Assembly (NCBI GenBank): GCA_027625915.1
Contig: JANTQA010000010.1
Location: 930,001-994,000 of the forward strand
Reading direction: 5' to 3'
Source: Anaeramoeba flamelloides
Taxonomy: Eukaryota > Metamonada > Anaeramoebidae
DNA length: 64,000 bases
The translations under genes were made by a program, and so were the position numbers. Positions 22,716-33,572 of the stretch are shown piece after piece (position 1 is the first letter of the stretch; every line of letters begins with the position of its first letter). The notes below the pieces were generated by a model. It saw nothing but the letters and a program-made list of their open reading frames with translations. It did no database searches and was not told the DNA's origin.

Positions 22716-25700
22716 ATGAGCTACCGATCATATTCAAACAACCAACAACCAAAGAGCAAACATAATTTGGATCATAATAATTTCCAAAAAAAACATTCAC
22801 AAAAGAGATCTTCTTCATTTCAAAAAGATAATAGCCACAAAAAAACAAATAAAAAAGAAAGAGAAAGAGGAAGAGACAGAGACAGAGAAAGAGGAAGAGA
22901 AAGAGAAAGAGAAAGAGACAGAGAGAGAGAAAGAGAGAGAGGCCGAGAAAGAGATAGGGATCGAGATAGAGAAAGAGAGAGAGAAAGAAGAAGAAAAAGA
23001 CAGAAAGAAAAAATTAACGAAAAAGAAAAAGAAAAAGTAACAAAAAGAGAAAGAACTGATAACAATCGAAGTAAAAACAAAATTAGTAGTCACCACGATC
23101 CAAATAAAACATTTAAAAATGATGAATCAAAAAAAAGAAATTCATCCAAAGGATCAAAACACAATAAGGATCGAGAAAGAAAAAGAGATAGAAACCGAGA
23201 AAGAGAGCACTACCAAAACAAAAACACGAGTCAAAAGAGAAATAAAAAAGAAATTGACAGAAAAATAACCAATTCAGAACATAAAATTAATAAAAAAAAT
23301 CTTGAAAAAGGATCAAATATACAGACAAATAAATCTGCTTGGGTGAAACCAAAAGAAATTAAAGAGCAAAAGGGACACTCAAACCAAAACATGGGCACCA
23401 ATCGTCAACAAACAAATAGGCACCAATCGAATATTTATCATGAACAAAAAGAAGATACTCCAAGAAAAAATTACCAAAGTAACATAAAGTCTTCACGTTC
23501 TCATCAAAGCAATTCAACAAGGATGAGAAATGCTGATGTTAAAAAAGGATCGTTTGGTAAATTGGATTTTGGTCAAGTAAAAAACGAGGGTAACTCTTCA
23601 AATGATAATCCATCATTCACATTTAACAACCCAAGAACTCAAATGAAAGATCATTTTCATAAAAGATCCAACGAAAGAAAAATTAAAAATGAAAATAATT
23701 CGAATAAAAATGATTTAGATCTTGAAAATGGGCACTATAGATCAAATAGATTCCATAAATCAAAAAGAACCCCAAACAAAGAAAGTGGTTTTCACAACAA
23801 AACAATTTCGACTCAAAAAAGTGATAATAAAGATCAACAGAAAACAAATTCAAAAACAAAAACAAAAACAAAAACAAAAGCAAAACATCCAAATCTGAAA
23901 CCTGAAGAAAATTACAAGACCAAAAGATTAAAAATTCTAGGCTTAGCTCGTGACACCCCAATCGATGTTGTAAAGTTACTAATTAAACTGAATCCAATTA
24001 ATGTAATTTTTAATCAAAATATTAGATGCTTTATCGCAACTTATCGAAGTAATAAAATCCGTGACATTGCAGTTAAATTAATGAATAAAACAGATATTTT
24101 AGATCGCAAAATTTTAGTGTACCCCCTAAATTTAATTGACTTAAAAGAGTCTTGCATTGGAAAGCCAAGGCAAGGTATGAACAACCCAGAAAATCAAAAT
24201 TCAAATTGGAGAATGGATCTTGAAGAATCCGATTCAGATAAATCTGATTCTTCTTCAGAATTCGAAAAATGGGAAGCTTTGGAAGACTTTGGAATGAAAA
24301 TAGAAAATAAAACGACGAATAAGGGTTACGAGTTAAAAAAAACAAACAAAACAAAAAAAGATGAAGAAATCAACAAAGCTCACACAAAGAAAAAGAAAAA
24401 AAAAAAGAGAGACTCTCAAAAAAAACAAAATAAATCATCGAGTGAATTTTCATCTTTTTCGTCATCATCCCTGTCTATACAAAGCTATTCATCGTCGTCG
24501 TCGTCGTCGTCTTTATCCGATCACTCAACACAGGTACACCCAAATCCTAATTCGATAACAGAATCTTTCAAATCGATAAATAAATCAAAATATCACAATA
24601 ATGGAATTTCACAAGAAAGTGAAAAAGTTGATGAAATAAAAAAAGAAAATCTAATTCACACAAATAGGAAAAGAAAAACGTTAGAAAACAATTCTGAAGC
24701 AAACAAAAAAAACGGTACCCATCCTTCAAATAGTCCAAAGCATTCAATAAATAAATCAAACCAAATAAGAAAGAAAAGAAAATTGAACCAGAAGGGGAAA
24801 GGGAAGGGAAAAGAAAACGAGGGAGTAAAGGGGGGAGTAAAGGAAAAAGAAAAGGAAAAAGAAAACGAAAAAGAAAACGAAAAAGAAAACGAAAAGGAAA
24901 AAGAAAAAGGGAAGAGAAGAGAAGAAAATATAAAAGGGGAAAGAGGAAAGGGGGCAAAAAGCCTAATGGATAAAACGAAAAACCAAAAACCAAAAAGGAG
25001 TAAACAGGAACTTTATCGTTTAAGAGAAAGATTGCAACGAAAAAGACTCCGTAAAAAAATTCGAGAGTTCAGAAAAATTCGAACAATTCGAAAACATGAA
25101 AAAATTGAACAATTAAGAATCCAAAAAAAAAATGAATTATTGAAAAAAGAAAAACAGCAGAAACTTAATGAGGGGTTAGAATGGTGGGAAATAAAAGAAC
25201 AGTTTGAAGTGCCACCTAAAAAAGAAGAAATAGAATTAGAAAAGCAATTTGTAAAAATACAAAATCAATTTTTCAAACTGAGCAAATTATATATTAATCC
25301 AAATCAAGACATTAGAACACAGGAACTTGAGCCAATACACCAAAACACATGGAAAACCAAAATGAAAAAAACAGCCATTGAATATAATGATTTTGATTAT
25401 GACGAAAATGATCTTCAAGAAAATACATTTAATAAAGATCCAAAATCGAATACCGCGAGGTACAATCGGGCATTGTTTCGAAACAAAAGTGTTTCGCATT
25501 TATTACCAAAATCTGATCTTTTAAAATTTAATTTGTTTAGTCGAAGATCTAAGCATTTGACCTTTGGGAAATCAAAAATTCATAATTGGGGATTATTTGC
25601 AAAAGAAAAAATTTACAAGGGCGACGTAGTGATTGAATACATCGGCGAAGTGATAAGACATCAAATATGCGAGGAAAGAGAAATAGAGTATAGGAAAACG

Positions 25701-25979
25701 GGGATCGGCGATACGTATATGTTTTCGGTCGATGATAATACAGTTGTGGATGCAACGATGTGCGGCGGTGATGCCAGATTTGTGAACCACTCTTGCTGCC
25801 CCAACTGTGTTGTTAAAATAATCAAGCATGGTAATCAAAAGAAAATTATTATTTATGCTTGCGCAGATATCGAAAAAAATGAAGAAGTTTGCTATGATTA
25901 TCAATTTTCTGAAGAGGCAGATAGTGAGAAAATACCCTGTGCATGTGGTGGTTATTATTGTCGCGGGTTTTTAAATTAA
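22716..25979 (+). CDS. SET1-type histone H3K4 methyltransferase (1087 aa)
   Basis: The catalytic subunit of a COMPASS-like complex, which transfers methyl groups from S-adenosylmethionine to H3 lysine 4. Order of parts: an N-terminal Arg/Glu/Asp repeat tract (about 45-105, RERERDRE-type); an RRM-like segment (about 402-485, KRLKILGLARDTPIDVVKLL); a Ser run (about 572-602); a Lys/Glu repeat (about 695-745); an n-SET region with a WIN-like TARYNRALFRNK; the SET domain (about 948-1070) with HNWGLFAKEKI, YIGEVI, ARFVNHSCCPNC and EEVCYDYQF; and a post-SET CACGGYYC ending CRGFLN. All catalytic and zinc-binding residues of the SET and post-SET look intact. SDLLKFN before the SET matches human SETD1A/B. 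There is no intron. An AATAAA lies about 10 bp after the stop, followed by a T-run. Confidence 0.95.
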   Translation: MSYRSYSNNQQPKSKHNLDHNNFQKKHSQKRSSSFQKDNSHKKTNKKERERGRDRDRERGRERERERDRERERERGRERDRDRDRERERERRRKRQKEKINEKEKEKVTKRERTDNNRSKNKISSHHDPNKTFKNDESKKRNSSKGSKHNKDRERKRDRNREREHYQNKNTSQKRNKKEIDRKITNSEHKINKKNLEKGSNIQTNKSAWVKPKEIKEQKGHSNQNMGTNRQQTNRHQSNIYHEQKEDTPRKNYQSNIKSSRSHQSNSTRMRNADVKKGSFGKLDFGQVKNEGNSSNDNPSFTFNNPRTQMKDHFHKRSNERKIKNENNSNKNDLDLENGHYRSNRFHKSKRTPNKESGFHNKTISTQKSDNKDQQKTNSKTKTKTKTKAKHPNLKPEENYKTKRLKILGLARDTPIDVVKLLIKLNPINVIFNQNIRCFIATYRSNKIRDIAVKLMNKTDILDRKILVYPLNLIDLKESCIGKPRQGMNNPENQNSNWRMDLEESDSDKSDSSSEFEKWEALEDFGMKIENKTTNKGYELKKTNKTKKDEEINKAHTKKKKKKKRDSQKKQNKSSSEFSSFSSSSLSIQSYSSSSSSSSLSDHSTQVHPNPNSITESFKSINKSKYHNNGISQESEKVDEIKKENLIHTNRKRKTLENNSEANKKNGTHPSNSPKHSINKSNQIRKKRKLNQKGKGKGKENEGVKGGVKEKEKEKENEKENEKENEKEKEKGKRREENIKGERGKGAKSLMDKTKNQKPKRSKQELYRLRERLQRKRLRKKIREFRKIRTIRKHEKIEQLRIQKKNELLKKEKQQKLNEGLEWWEIKEQFEVPPKKEEIELEKQFVKIQNQFFKLSKLYINPNQDIRTQELEPIHQNTWKTKMKKTAIEYNDFDYDENDLQENTFNKDPKSNTARYNRALFRNKSVSHLLPKSDLLKFNLFSRRSKHLTFGKSKIHNWGLFAKEKIYKGDVVIEYIGEVIRHQICEEREIEYRKTGIGDTYMFSVDDNTVVDATMCGGDARFVNHSCCPNCVVKIIKHGNQKKIIIYACADIEKNEEVCYDYQFSEEADSEKIPCACGGYYCRGFLN

Positions 25980-26432
25980 TTTATCATCAATAAAAGCCTT
26001 ATTTTTTGATTTTTTTTTTTTTTTTTTTATCAAATTATTTTGATATTCATTTTTTATTCAATTTGATAATATTTGTGAAAGAAAAACATTGATCTTGTCA
26101 TTTTAAAAAAGTTTGACAAAAATATTTTCCAAAAGTACCAATGAAAGAGATGCCAAACTTCAATCGATCTATTTTCAGGCTTTATTTGAGAATTTTTAGA
26201 TCACACTTTTGAAAAACGACTTTACAAATTTTTAAAAAAAAACATAATTTATTAATGTAATTTTTGAAAGCCACTTTATTATTTTACCAATTCTTTTTAT
26301 CCACCCTCTATTTTGGAAACTCAATTGTTATTATTTACCTTTTTTTAAATCTCTTTCTCTATATTTATTTTGGTAAAATTTTTGATTGAAAATTTATAAT
26401 GGATCCTTTGAGTTTTATCAAAAGAGGCAAAT

Positions 26433-26758
26433 AAACCCTAATTCTAACTTTTTCACTCACCAAAATTCGATTTGTGAAAAAAAAAACTTATATAAACAAT
26501 TCGAGAAGAAATGCCAAATTAGAACCATTCAATATTTAGAATGTTATCACATGTTGATAAATTACAATACTCACAGAACAAAAAATAAATAATTATCAAT
26601 ACAAATAAATTATTGGTATGTTAAATATTTTGGAGAGAGCAAAACCAAAAAATACATTATTAAATTTGTTTAAATTCTGTTAGGTATATTAATCAATCAA
26701 AGGTTTGAAACCAACTAATTTTATTTGAGTTCTTCTATTTTGAACGACTCAACTTTAA
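26433..26758 (+). repeat. Dispersed repeat R1, copy 1
   Basis: About 325 bp matching 48074-48409 in the same orientation at high identity (roughly 85% by eye). Shared blocks are CACCAAAATTCGATTTGTG, CAAATTAGAACCATTCA, ATAATTATCAATACAAATAA, TTTTGGAGAGAGCAAAAC and ATTTTATTTGAGTTCTTCTA. There are no terminal inverted repeats and no coding content. The family is unknown. Confidence 0.8.
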
Positions 26759-27059
26759 GGGGTTAGCCTCACTATAGATTCCTCTATATTATTCAAAGTA
26801 TGTTGTAATTGTGTTAATGGTAGTTAGTATTAAATTGTTCAAATAGTTTCTGTGACACTAAAAAAATCTATTTTAAATATTCTTGCACAAAAAATTAAGG
26901 AATCATTTATTAATGATAACGATTAAAAATTTTATGTTTGGATGATTTTTTTTTAATTCCTTTTCCTAAATTCTAAATACGAAACTCGTGATAATTATAT
27001 TACGGGTATTTAATAATTAATATTTGGAACTTTCAAAATTGATGGTTTTTATAATTATA

Positions 27060-27330
27060 TGATTTTCAAAGATTTATTCAATAGTCATCAACATAAAACC
27101 CCAAAGAATAATTATAGTTTTATATCTTTTTTATAAATCTAATTTTAATCAATTAATTTGCATTATATATTTCCAAGGTTTTAGAAATAATTTATCAAAA
27201 GAATCTATTTGTTAATTATTTTATTTTTTGGAAAAAAAATATATATTATAGCAACTAATCTACATTTTACAACAAATTTAAAAAAGATATTTTGCAACTT
27301 TAGTAGTCTAAATATTGATAATTCAGCCTT
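27060..27330 (+). repeat. Diverged dispersed repeat, copy 2
   Basis: The partner of 20530-20790, with the same word order over about 260 bp and no visible termini. It is tentative because simple A/T words align easily by chance. Confidence 0.4.
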
Positions 27331-27852
27331 TAAATTTGTGACAAAATGGAGATTCTTTTCTGAAATTCTTTGGGTTTTTTACTAATACATGGATCATTTT
27401 TAATTGATGAAGATCAACAAATATTAATACTTTATAATTGATTTTTTAGAGATGATTAAAAAATGCAAAATTAATGTGATTACTCCCAATGACAACTTGC
27501 TTTAATCCTAGGCTTCTCATTGGGAAAAGTGAATCCATTAAAAGTCAATTATTATTGTTTTTAAGCTGGGAAATTAATTTCATTTTACAATTGTTCAAAA
27601 ATTAAAAAAAAATCGTTTTTTACTTATCCCGAATTTAAAGAATTACATAAAATCTTTGATTTTTACCCATTTCTATCCAGTTAAAAAAAAACATCGTTAT
27701 TATTACCAGAATTAAAAAGAATTGAATGTTGGAAGAATTAGGCTCTTGGCTAGACATTTTTTTTTTTAAGTTAATAAATACGTTTTTACAAATCAAAAGA
27801 ACATATTTTTAGTCGTAAAAATAATATCTAAAAGTCATAAAATTACATAATC

Positions 27853-29210
27853 CTAAAGGGAGTAGCTACACCATAAGACACGATAAAAATTTGAGAGGGA
27901 TGAGATAAGAAAGTTTTATTTTAGTGGCGTGTGATCGTAGATTCTCTAAAAATTTATTTTAATAAATTATTTGATATTTTTTTTTTAGTAATGTTCAACA
28001 ATTAAAAAAAAAGAGAATATATCGATAAAATAGTTTTTTTTTTTTTAATTAAAATAAACTCCATACCAAAAATTTGCACACAGTTTAAACAGTCGAAAGA
28101 ATAGCATTACTAATTTTTACATTCCATTTGGAAATTATTCTGATTTTACAAACTATTTCATTTTTCATCATTTTTATTTTTGTTTTGATTTCGTTTTTTT
28201 GAGTTACGAAATTTGTTTCTTTAGATCTGGAATTTTTTATAGATGGTTGATAGAATGTTAGTGTTGAGTTTCTTAAATTGAAAAATCCACATACAATTTG
28301 TCCATGGTATCTTATCATTTGATCGATCAACAATTGTTTGTGTAATTTTAACTTATCTACCAATACTTTTTTTGTTCAACTGGTTTTATTATTTTGGACA
28401 CACTCGTTTTTGATTTTTTTGTTTTATATTGTTTTTCTTTTATTTGGAAATGAAGGAGTTACTTATAAAAACATTAATACTATGTTACTTACATGTGGTT
28501 TTATATTACGTTTGGAAAAATATAATAAATTGGTTTTTTTTTTCCTATTTTTGATTTTCGATGTATCCAAATTTTTGGAAGGTGTTTAGTTTTTTTTTTT
28601 GGTAGAAGATAATTTTAGATTCTTAGAATAAAAATTATTCCTATTTTGTGGTTTAAACTTTGATAAAATATGATCGTATTCACTTCTCCAATTCCACCAA
28701 ATCCAACGATTTAAAATCCTAACAAGTAATGTTTTGGGATAATTATTATTTTTTGGAATCCTTCTAGCTATTTAAGTCCGATTCATGTTTCCTTTCGTGA
28801 TTCTCTCGATTGTAATGTTGTTTTCCATTTTAAACAAAATCCATTAATCCCAAATGTCACTTCTAAAAAAAATCTTTTTAATTGCTTTTTTGTTGTCATG
28901 ATTAAAAAAATTCAAAAATGATGAAAAAATAAAAAATGAAAAAATTAAATTCCACAATAGAATTGTTGAGATAAGGATAAAAGATAAGTCATTCAACATT
29001 CAAAACACTATTTTAAGCAATTCAACTCAACATTCTATTGTGGCAATTTCTTTGAGACTTTGAAAAAAAACAATTAAAAAATCTAAGGAATAAAGTACTT
29101 TAAATAATAAAAATCAATGAGTTAACCAAAGTAAAAAATGTTATTTTCTGATCCTCTTCAAAATTGTCAAAAAGTGAAAAATTTTCCTTTACCGTGGCTA
29201 CTCCCTTAAG
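27853..29210. repeat. Possible TIR-bounded element (1.36 kb)
   Basis: The left end TAAAGGGAGTAGCTACACC and the right end, read on the other strand as TTAAGGGAGTAGCCACGGT, match at about 15 of 19 bases. These are unusually GC-rich words for this region. They could be terminal inverted repeats of a decayed DNA element. No target duplication or transposase is clear. Confidence 0.35.
28952..29043. repeat. Hairpin, ~19-bp stem
   Basis: The left arm CCACAATAGAATTGTTGAG is complementary to the right arm CTCAACATTCTATTGTGG, apart from one extra base. The loop is about 55 bp. It may be a tiny MITE or a structured site inside the larger candidate element. No coding content. Confidence 0.6.
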
Positions 29211-29347
29211 TTGTGTTATATTTATGTATACTCTATTCAGTAAAATCAAGATTCATAAAATTTTCAGAGAAATAATTTTATTTTAAAGAAAATTTTCATC
29301 AGAAAATTTGAGGAAATATGCAAAACAAATTTCAAACTATAATAAGA

Positions 29348-29384
<37 letters not shown>

Positions 29385-29512
29385 TAATTATACATCTTGG
29401 GGGTGGAATTTGTTTATATTTTAAAATAACTTCCCTTTAAATTTCAAAGGGGTTTCTATAATATCTATTTTTAAATTCTTTTCACTTTTTATCAAATAAA
29501 AATAAAGTTTAA

Positions 29513-32445
29513 TTAAAACATTGATGATCGGTGTTCAAATCTCGGTTGAATAATTTTTTCAATATTTTTTTGAATTACGTCATATAGAACGCCATAATTA
29601 TCTCTGATATCTGAAAACATGGTTCTTAAACTAATTTTTTGGCTTTGGTCCAATGAAAAAAGTGATCTACAATAATCTTCAATAGGCAAATTTTTAAACG
29701 TTTTTGAGATAAGCTTTCCTCTTGCAATAAAATATTTTGTCATGGATTCGATCACTTCATACGCAATATCTTCGCTCCTTACCAAAACAGTTATAACTTC
29801 TTCAAGAACGCCAACGCCAAAATTACCACCATCGCTGATTTTTGGAACTTTGAAATTCATCCACCGTTTAACATTTGATGAATACTCTGATAAGAGTAAA
29901 ACTTCTTTTTTTAAATCCTTCATTAATGACAAGATTTCCTAAAAGTGGTTTTATTTATATATTATTGAATTAAATTTATTTAATAAAAAATAGAATAATA
30001 AATTAGAATAAATCAAAAATACAATTCGTTTTAACCAGCAGAGCATTTTTTTTGTCGTGTTGCTTAAAGTTATACACAGCATAGTGTTAATTCCCAACCA
30101 CCATATATTCCTTTTTAAATCGGAATGGACATAAATTTAAATCCCAATTCAAAAATTCAAAATAAAAATAAAGATTTTTTTTTTTATTATTTAATGGGGG
30201 GGGGGTTAATTTCTCTTATTTGCCTTTAGGTTTACTTGAGTTTTCTGTTTATTTGGAAAATTTATTGATTTTCGTTAGGTTTTTTTGAGTTTTCTATTTA
30301 TTTGTGAAGTGTTCTAGCTTTTTTTGAGGTTTTCTATTTTATTTGTGAAATCTATTGATTTTCGTTAGGTTTTTTTGTGTTATATATTTATTTAGAAAAT
30401 CAATAGATTTTCGTTCGGTTTTTTTGAGTTTTCTGAAATAAACCGAAAATTTATTAAAATTTTCTGTTTATTTCAAAAAAAAAAAAAAACCTAGAACACT
30501 TCACAAATAAAATAGAAAACCTCAAAAAAAGCTAGAACACTTCACAAATAAATAGAAAACTCAAAAAAACCTAACGAAAATCAATAAATTTTCCAAATAA
30601 ACAGAAAACTCAAGAAAAATGTTGTTAGCTTTTCCAGAATTTAAAAGAATAGAGTAGAATCAAAGATTTTTCTCAATTCTTTTGGATTCTGGAAAAGCTA
30701 GGTACTTGGCAGTACTCTAAGGTACTTTTCGTTATTTTTTTTCATAGAATTTTAGTTAAATGCCCAAAAATCAGTTTATTACCTACAAAAAAATAAATTT
30801 TTTTTTTTGTTTTTCGAACTTGTTTTTTTATTTTAAAAAAAAATTATATTTTTACAATCCTTTATTTTGCTCGATAATTATGATTCTGAAGAAAAGATAT
30901 CATGCCAAAAAATAGTTCTAAAACTGAAAAAATTATAAATTAGGAGAAAATCATTTAATAAAGTTTGGAATGTAGCTAAGTTTCTTTTCAAATTTATTGG
31001 CTGAATTATGAAAAAGAAATCAAAAGGTTAAAATAAAAATTCAATCTAAAGGGTTTTTAAATCATAGTCATTAGGGTTTTTTTATTTGAAAGAATTGGAT
31101 AAAATCAAACATTTTTGAAAATTCTTTTCAATTAAAAAATAAATAAATTAGTAAAACTACGGAATTCCCAATTTTTTTTGCGTAGATATATTTGATTTGT
31201 AAATGTTTTTTTTTTTTGAAATATCAACTCGGATCGAAGTTTGTAATTTTTCTTATTTCTATTTCATCTTATATTGTTTGGTTGGTTTTTATAAAAAAAT
31301 GAGTTTTTAATTTTTGGCTCATCCTGGTGTCATAAAGTATTGTAGAGTTATTGATTTTCGATTTTTGTTGAGAAAAATTATCGATTTTCTTATCAAAACA
31401 GAAATTAGCAGTTAGGTTTTTTTTTGTAATTCTTTTTTTTTTTATCGTTTGATACTTTTTTTTAAGAAAGATCAAGTGGAAAAAACAAAAAAATGGTCGT
31501 AGGTATACCAATTAAAAATTAAGAAATTTTCGACCATGTAATGTCTTTTAAAATTCAGATAACTATTAACAAAAAACCTTCTTGTTGATCAACATTTTTT
31601 CATTGAAAGTTCAGTAATAAAAAATCCTTCATACTCATTTCAAAAATTTTATTCTTTTTTTTTCGTTTTTGGTTTATTTTTTTTTTAATTTTTTAAACTA
31701 TCAGGTTTTTGTATGTTTAGAATGATTTAAAAGTGAATTATTAATCAGATTTAATTATTTGATGTTCTTGGATACTAAAGAATATATTTTTTTTTTCAAT
31801 TTATTATTTTGTGAGTCGCAATTTTTGAAATCAAGTTTTTTTTAGCTGTATTAAAAAATTTGAATTTTAGTAAAAATTTATTTTTTAAAATTTTAGGCTT
31901 TCACTTTTTGAAAATGATTGTATGAAATGGTTCTCTCATTGGAATTCCAAATACTTTGAAAGGTGGTGTTTCATCATTTATTAAGACTAATTTATTAGAG
32001 GTGACAAAATGAACAATCAAGCAAAAAACTAAGTTATTATCTTTCTCAAGCCCAGTGTTTCAAATATCACTAAGAAAGATTTTTTTTGATTACGTGTAAT
32101 TTTTTAAGAAATCTGATTGGTTCTATCATCCAAATTCTTGAAATTGCACAAACAATTAAAACAAAAAAAAAAAAAGTATCTAAAGAACTACATTTAAATG
32201 GGATTGGGGGAGAAATAGTAAATAGTTGGTGTACTTTAAAAACTTGATAAATTTTGTTAGTTGAAATAAATTAAAAGTGGTGTTACTATTTTTTAATTTG
32301 TTTGTGATTTTTGGTCTTGTTAAAATTTGAATTCTTGAAAAATAAAGTTGTTAGTTGACATCAAATTGAAATAAACAACTCTATGTTTAGACTGAAGTTC
32401 AAATCTAATCAAAATTTAAATTTGTTATGTTTGGATACTTTATTT

Positions 32446-32482
<37 letters not shown>

Positions 32483-32887
32483 AAAAATAATAATACAAAC
32501 AGGATTACAACCAATAACACCATGAATTAGTTCTGGGTTTTTTTTAAGGGACTGTTGATCTTTACTTTTTTTTGGATTCTGAGCAATTAGCTCAAGATCG
32601 TTCTTCAAAATGCTCTCAATTTTTCTTTTTCTTTGATCCAGATCGTTACTGTTAATTTTTACGCTCTTGTCAATTGGTTTTGATGATTTTAAAATAAATT
32701 CTTTAAACTGTTGGTAGTCTTTTTCGCTTTTGTCAACATCATATTTTGGGATTGAAAGAACCTTTTCGGAAAGTTCAAAATATTTTTTGACAAATTTGAT
32801 ATTCATAATTTCTAATGCGCCTTTTTTCATACCTTCTTTGTGTTTGTCAAATTTTAATTTCAATTGTTTTGCAAGTTGTTTGTCCAT
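29513..32887 (-). CDS. Proteasome activator PA28/REG-gamma (PSME3-like), two exons
   Basis: Forms a heptameric 11S cap that opens the 20S proteasome gate without ATP; REG-gamma types act in the nucleus. Exon 1 is 32887-32501 (MDKQLAKQLKLKFDKHKEGM..., helix 1 and the Lys-rich insert). Exon 2 is 29938-29513. The phase-0 intron of 2562 bp has donor GTTTGT and acceptor TTTTAG. The joined IGCNP-EILSLMKDLKKEV matches the human KSNQQLVDIIEKVKPEI region with no gap, so no middle exon is needed. The activation loop reads SDGGNFGVGVLEEV (human EDGNNFGV), with Gly at one Asn position. The C-terminus NYGVLYDVIQKNIEKIIQPR matches helix 4. Total 270 aa; human PSME3 is 254. A single PA28 gene of this kind is the ancestral eukaryotic form. 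Confidence 0.93.
30235..30614. repeat. Fold-back repeat with perfect 115-bp arms
   Basis: The arms 30235-30349 and 30500-30614 are exact reverse complements by my reading, starting CTTGAGTTTTCTGTTTATTT. The ~150-bp loop holds further copies of the same monomer (TTTTCGTTAGGTTTTTTTGA near 30270, 30360 and 30408). It also holds an inner hairpin (GAAATAAACCGAAAATTT / AAAATTTTCTGTTTATTTC) that recurs at 47503-47541. Perfect arms imply recent formation or ongoing conversion. Confidence 0.85.
30627..30736 (-). repeat. Hairpin unit plus linker, copy in PSME3 intron
   Basis: The stem AGCTTTTCCAGAAT (30627) pairs with ATTCTGGAAAAGCT (ending 30699) around a conserved ~45-bp loop (TTTAAAAGAATAGAG...CAATTCTTTTG). 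A linker follows that reads TAACGAAAAGTACC... on the minus strand. The same unit occurs at 47331-47447 in opposite orientation. Confidence 0.75.
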
Positions 32888-33572
32888 CGAAGAAGAAAAA
32901 TAATAAAAGAGTGGGATATTGAATAAAAAATGAATGTTAAAATTAAAATAATTTGTTAAAAATCCTTGGTGATTATCACAATTGTTAATATTATCTTCTT
33001 GTTTAATTCCACCAAACCATTGAATTACCAGATGAATAATTTATGTAAGATTCTTCAAAATGACCGTTTATTATGTCAACAGTTGAACTAATTTGGTGAA
33101 ATAAAAACCTTTTTATAATCTTTCTTTTTCATGATATCCGAAAAACTGGTTATTAAAAAATTGTTTCTAAAATTTGTTTGAATAAATGCAGTAGGTTTAT
33201 ATTTGAAGCGTTTTGGAATTTGTTTTGATTTTATCACTTTGAGTCTTGGAACAGAGAAAAGAAAAAAGAATTTTAGAAAACAAAAGTATTATTCAGTAAT
33301 ACATTTTAGATTCTTTTTTTTCGATTCCAAAGAAATAAACTCTGTTTTTTGAATGTAACAAATAGTTTTTTTTCCTAATATAGAGATTAGTATCAGATAA
33401 TAAGACATTTATTTTTTTTTTTGAGGTAGAAAAAATTACGCAATCACAATAAAATAATTTTAGTGTTTGTTGAATAATTTTTTTATGTGTTACCAATTTT
33501 GAATAGAGAGTTAGAAATGAAGAGAAGAAGGTTTTCATTTTTTGATTTTTTGATTTTTTTTGGTTTGAAATC
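32888..33572. promoter_or_regulatory. Short divergent intergenic region, PSME3 / Myb-like
   Basis: Only 685 bp separate the two start codons, which point away from each other, so both core promoters should lie here. The sequence is A/T-rich with long T-runs just left of the Myb start. No TATA-like or other motif stands out enough to name. Confidence 0.5.

Larger units (their letters stand above)
25980..29512. other. Convergent spacer rich in repeats
   Basis: A 3.5-kb region between the 3' ends of SET1 and PSME3. It contains dispersed repeats (26433-26758 and 27060-27330), a possible 1.36-kb inverted-repeat-bounded element (27853-29210), a hairpin (28952-29043) and a (TA)n microsatellite near 29355-29385. 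The open frames near 28085-28363 (-) and 28338-28589 (+) have no recognisable domain. Confidence 0.5.
29939..32500 (-). other. Long intron of PSME3 (2562 bp)
   Basis: More than ten times the length of the short introns in this window. It carries a 115-bp perfect inverted repeat (30235-30614), a hairpin-plus-linker unit (30627-30736) and a run of G (30196-30206). It starts next to a T-rich tract, read as the long A-run at 32446-32480 on the + strand. No exon is required inside it. Small open frames here are uninformative. Confidence 0.85.

Noticed and set aside
22815-23096. Open frames antisense to the SET1 Arg/Glu repeat (Ser/Phe/Leu-rich)
   Set aside because: Mirror translation of a GA-rich coding repeat; no independent evidence.
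28085-28363. 92-codon minus-strand open frame as a host gene
   Set aside because: No recognisable domain and it lies between inverted ends of a possible element; insufficient support.
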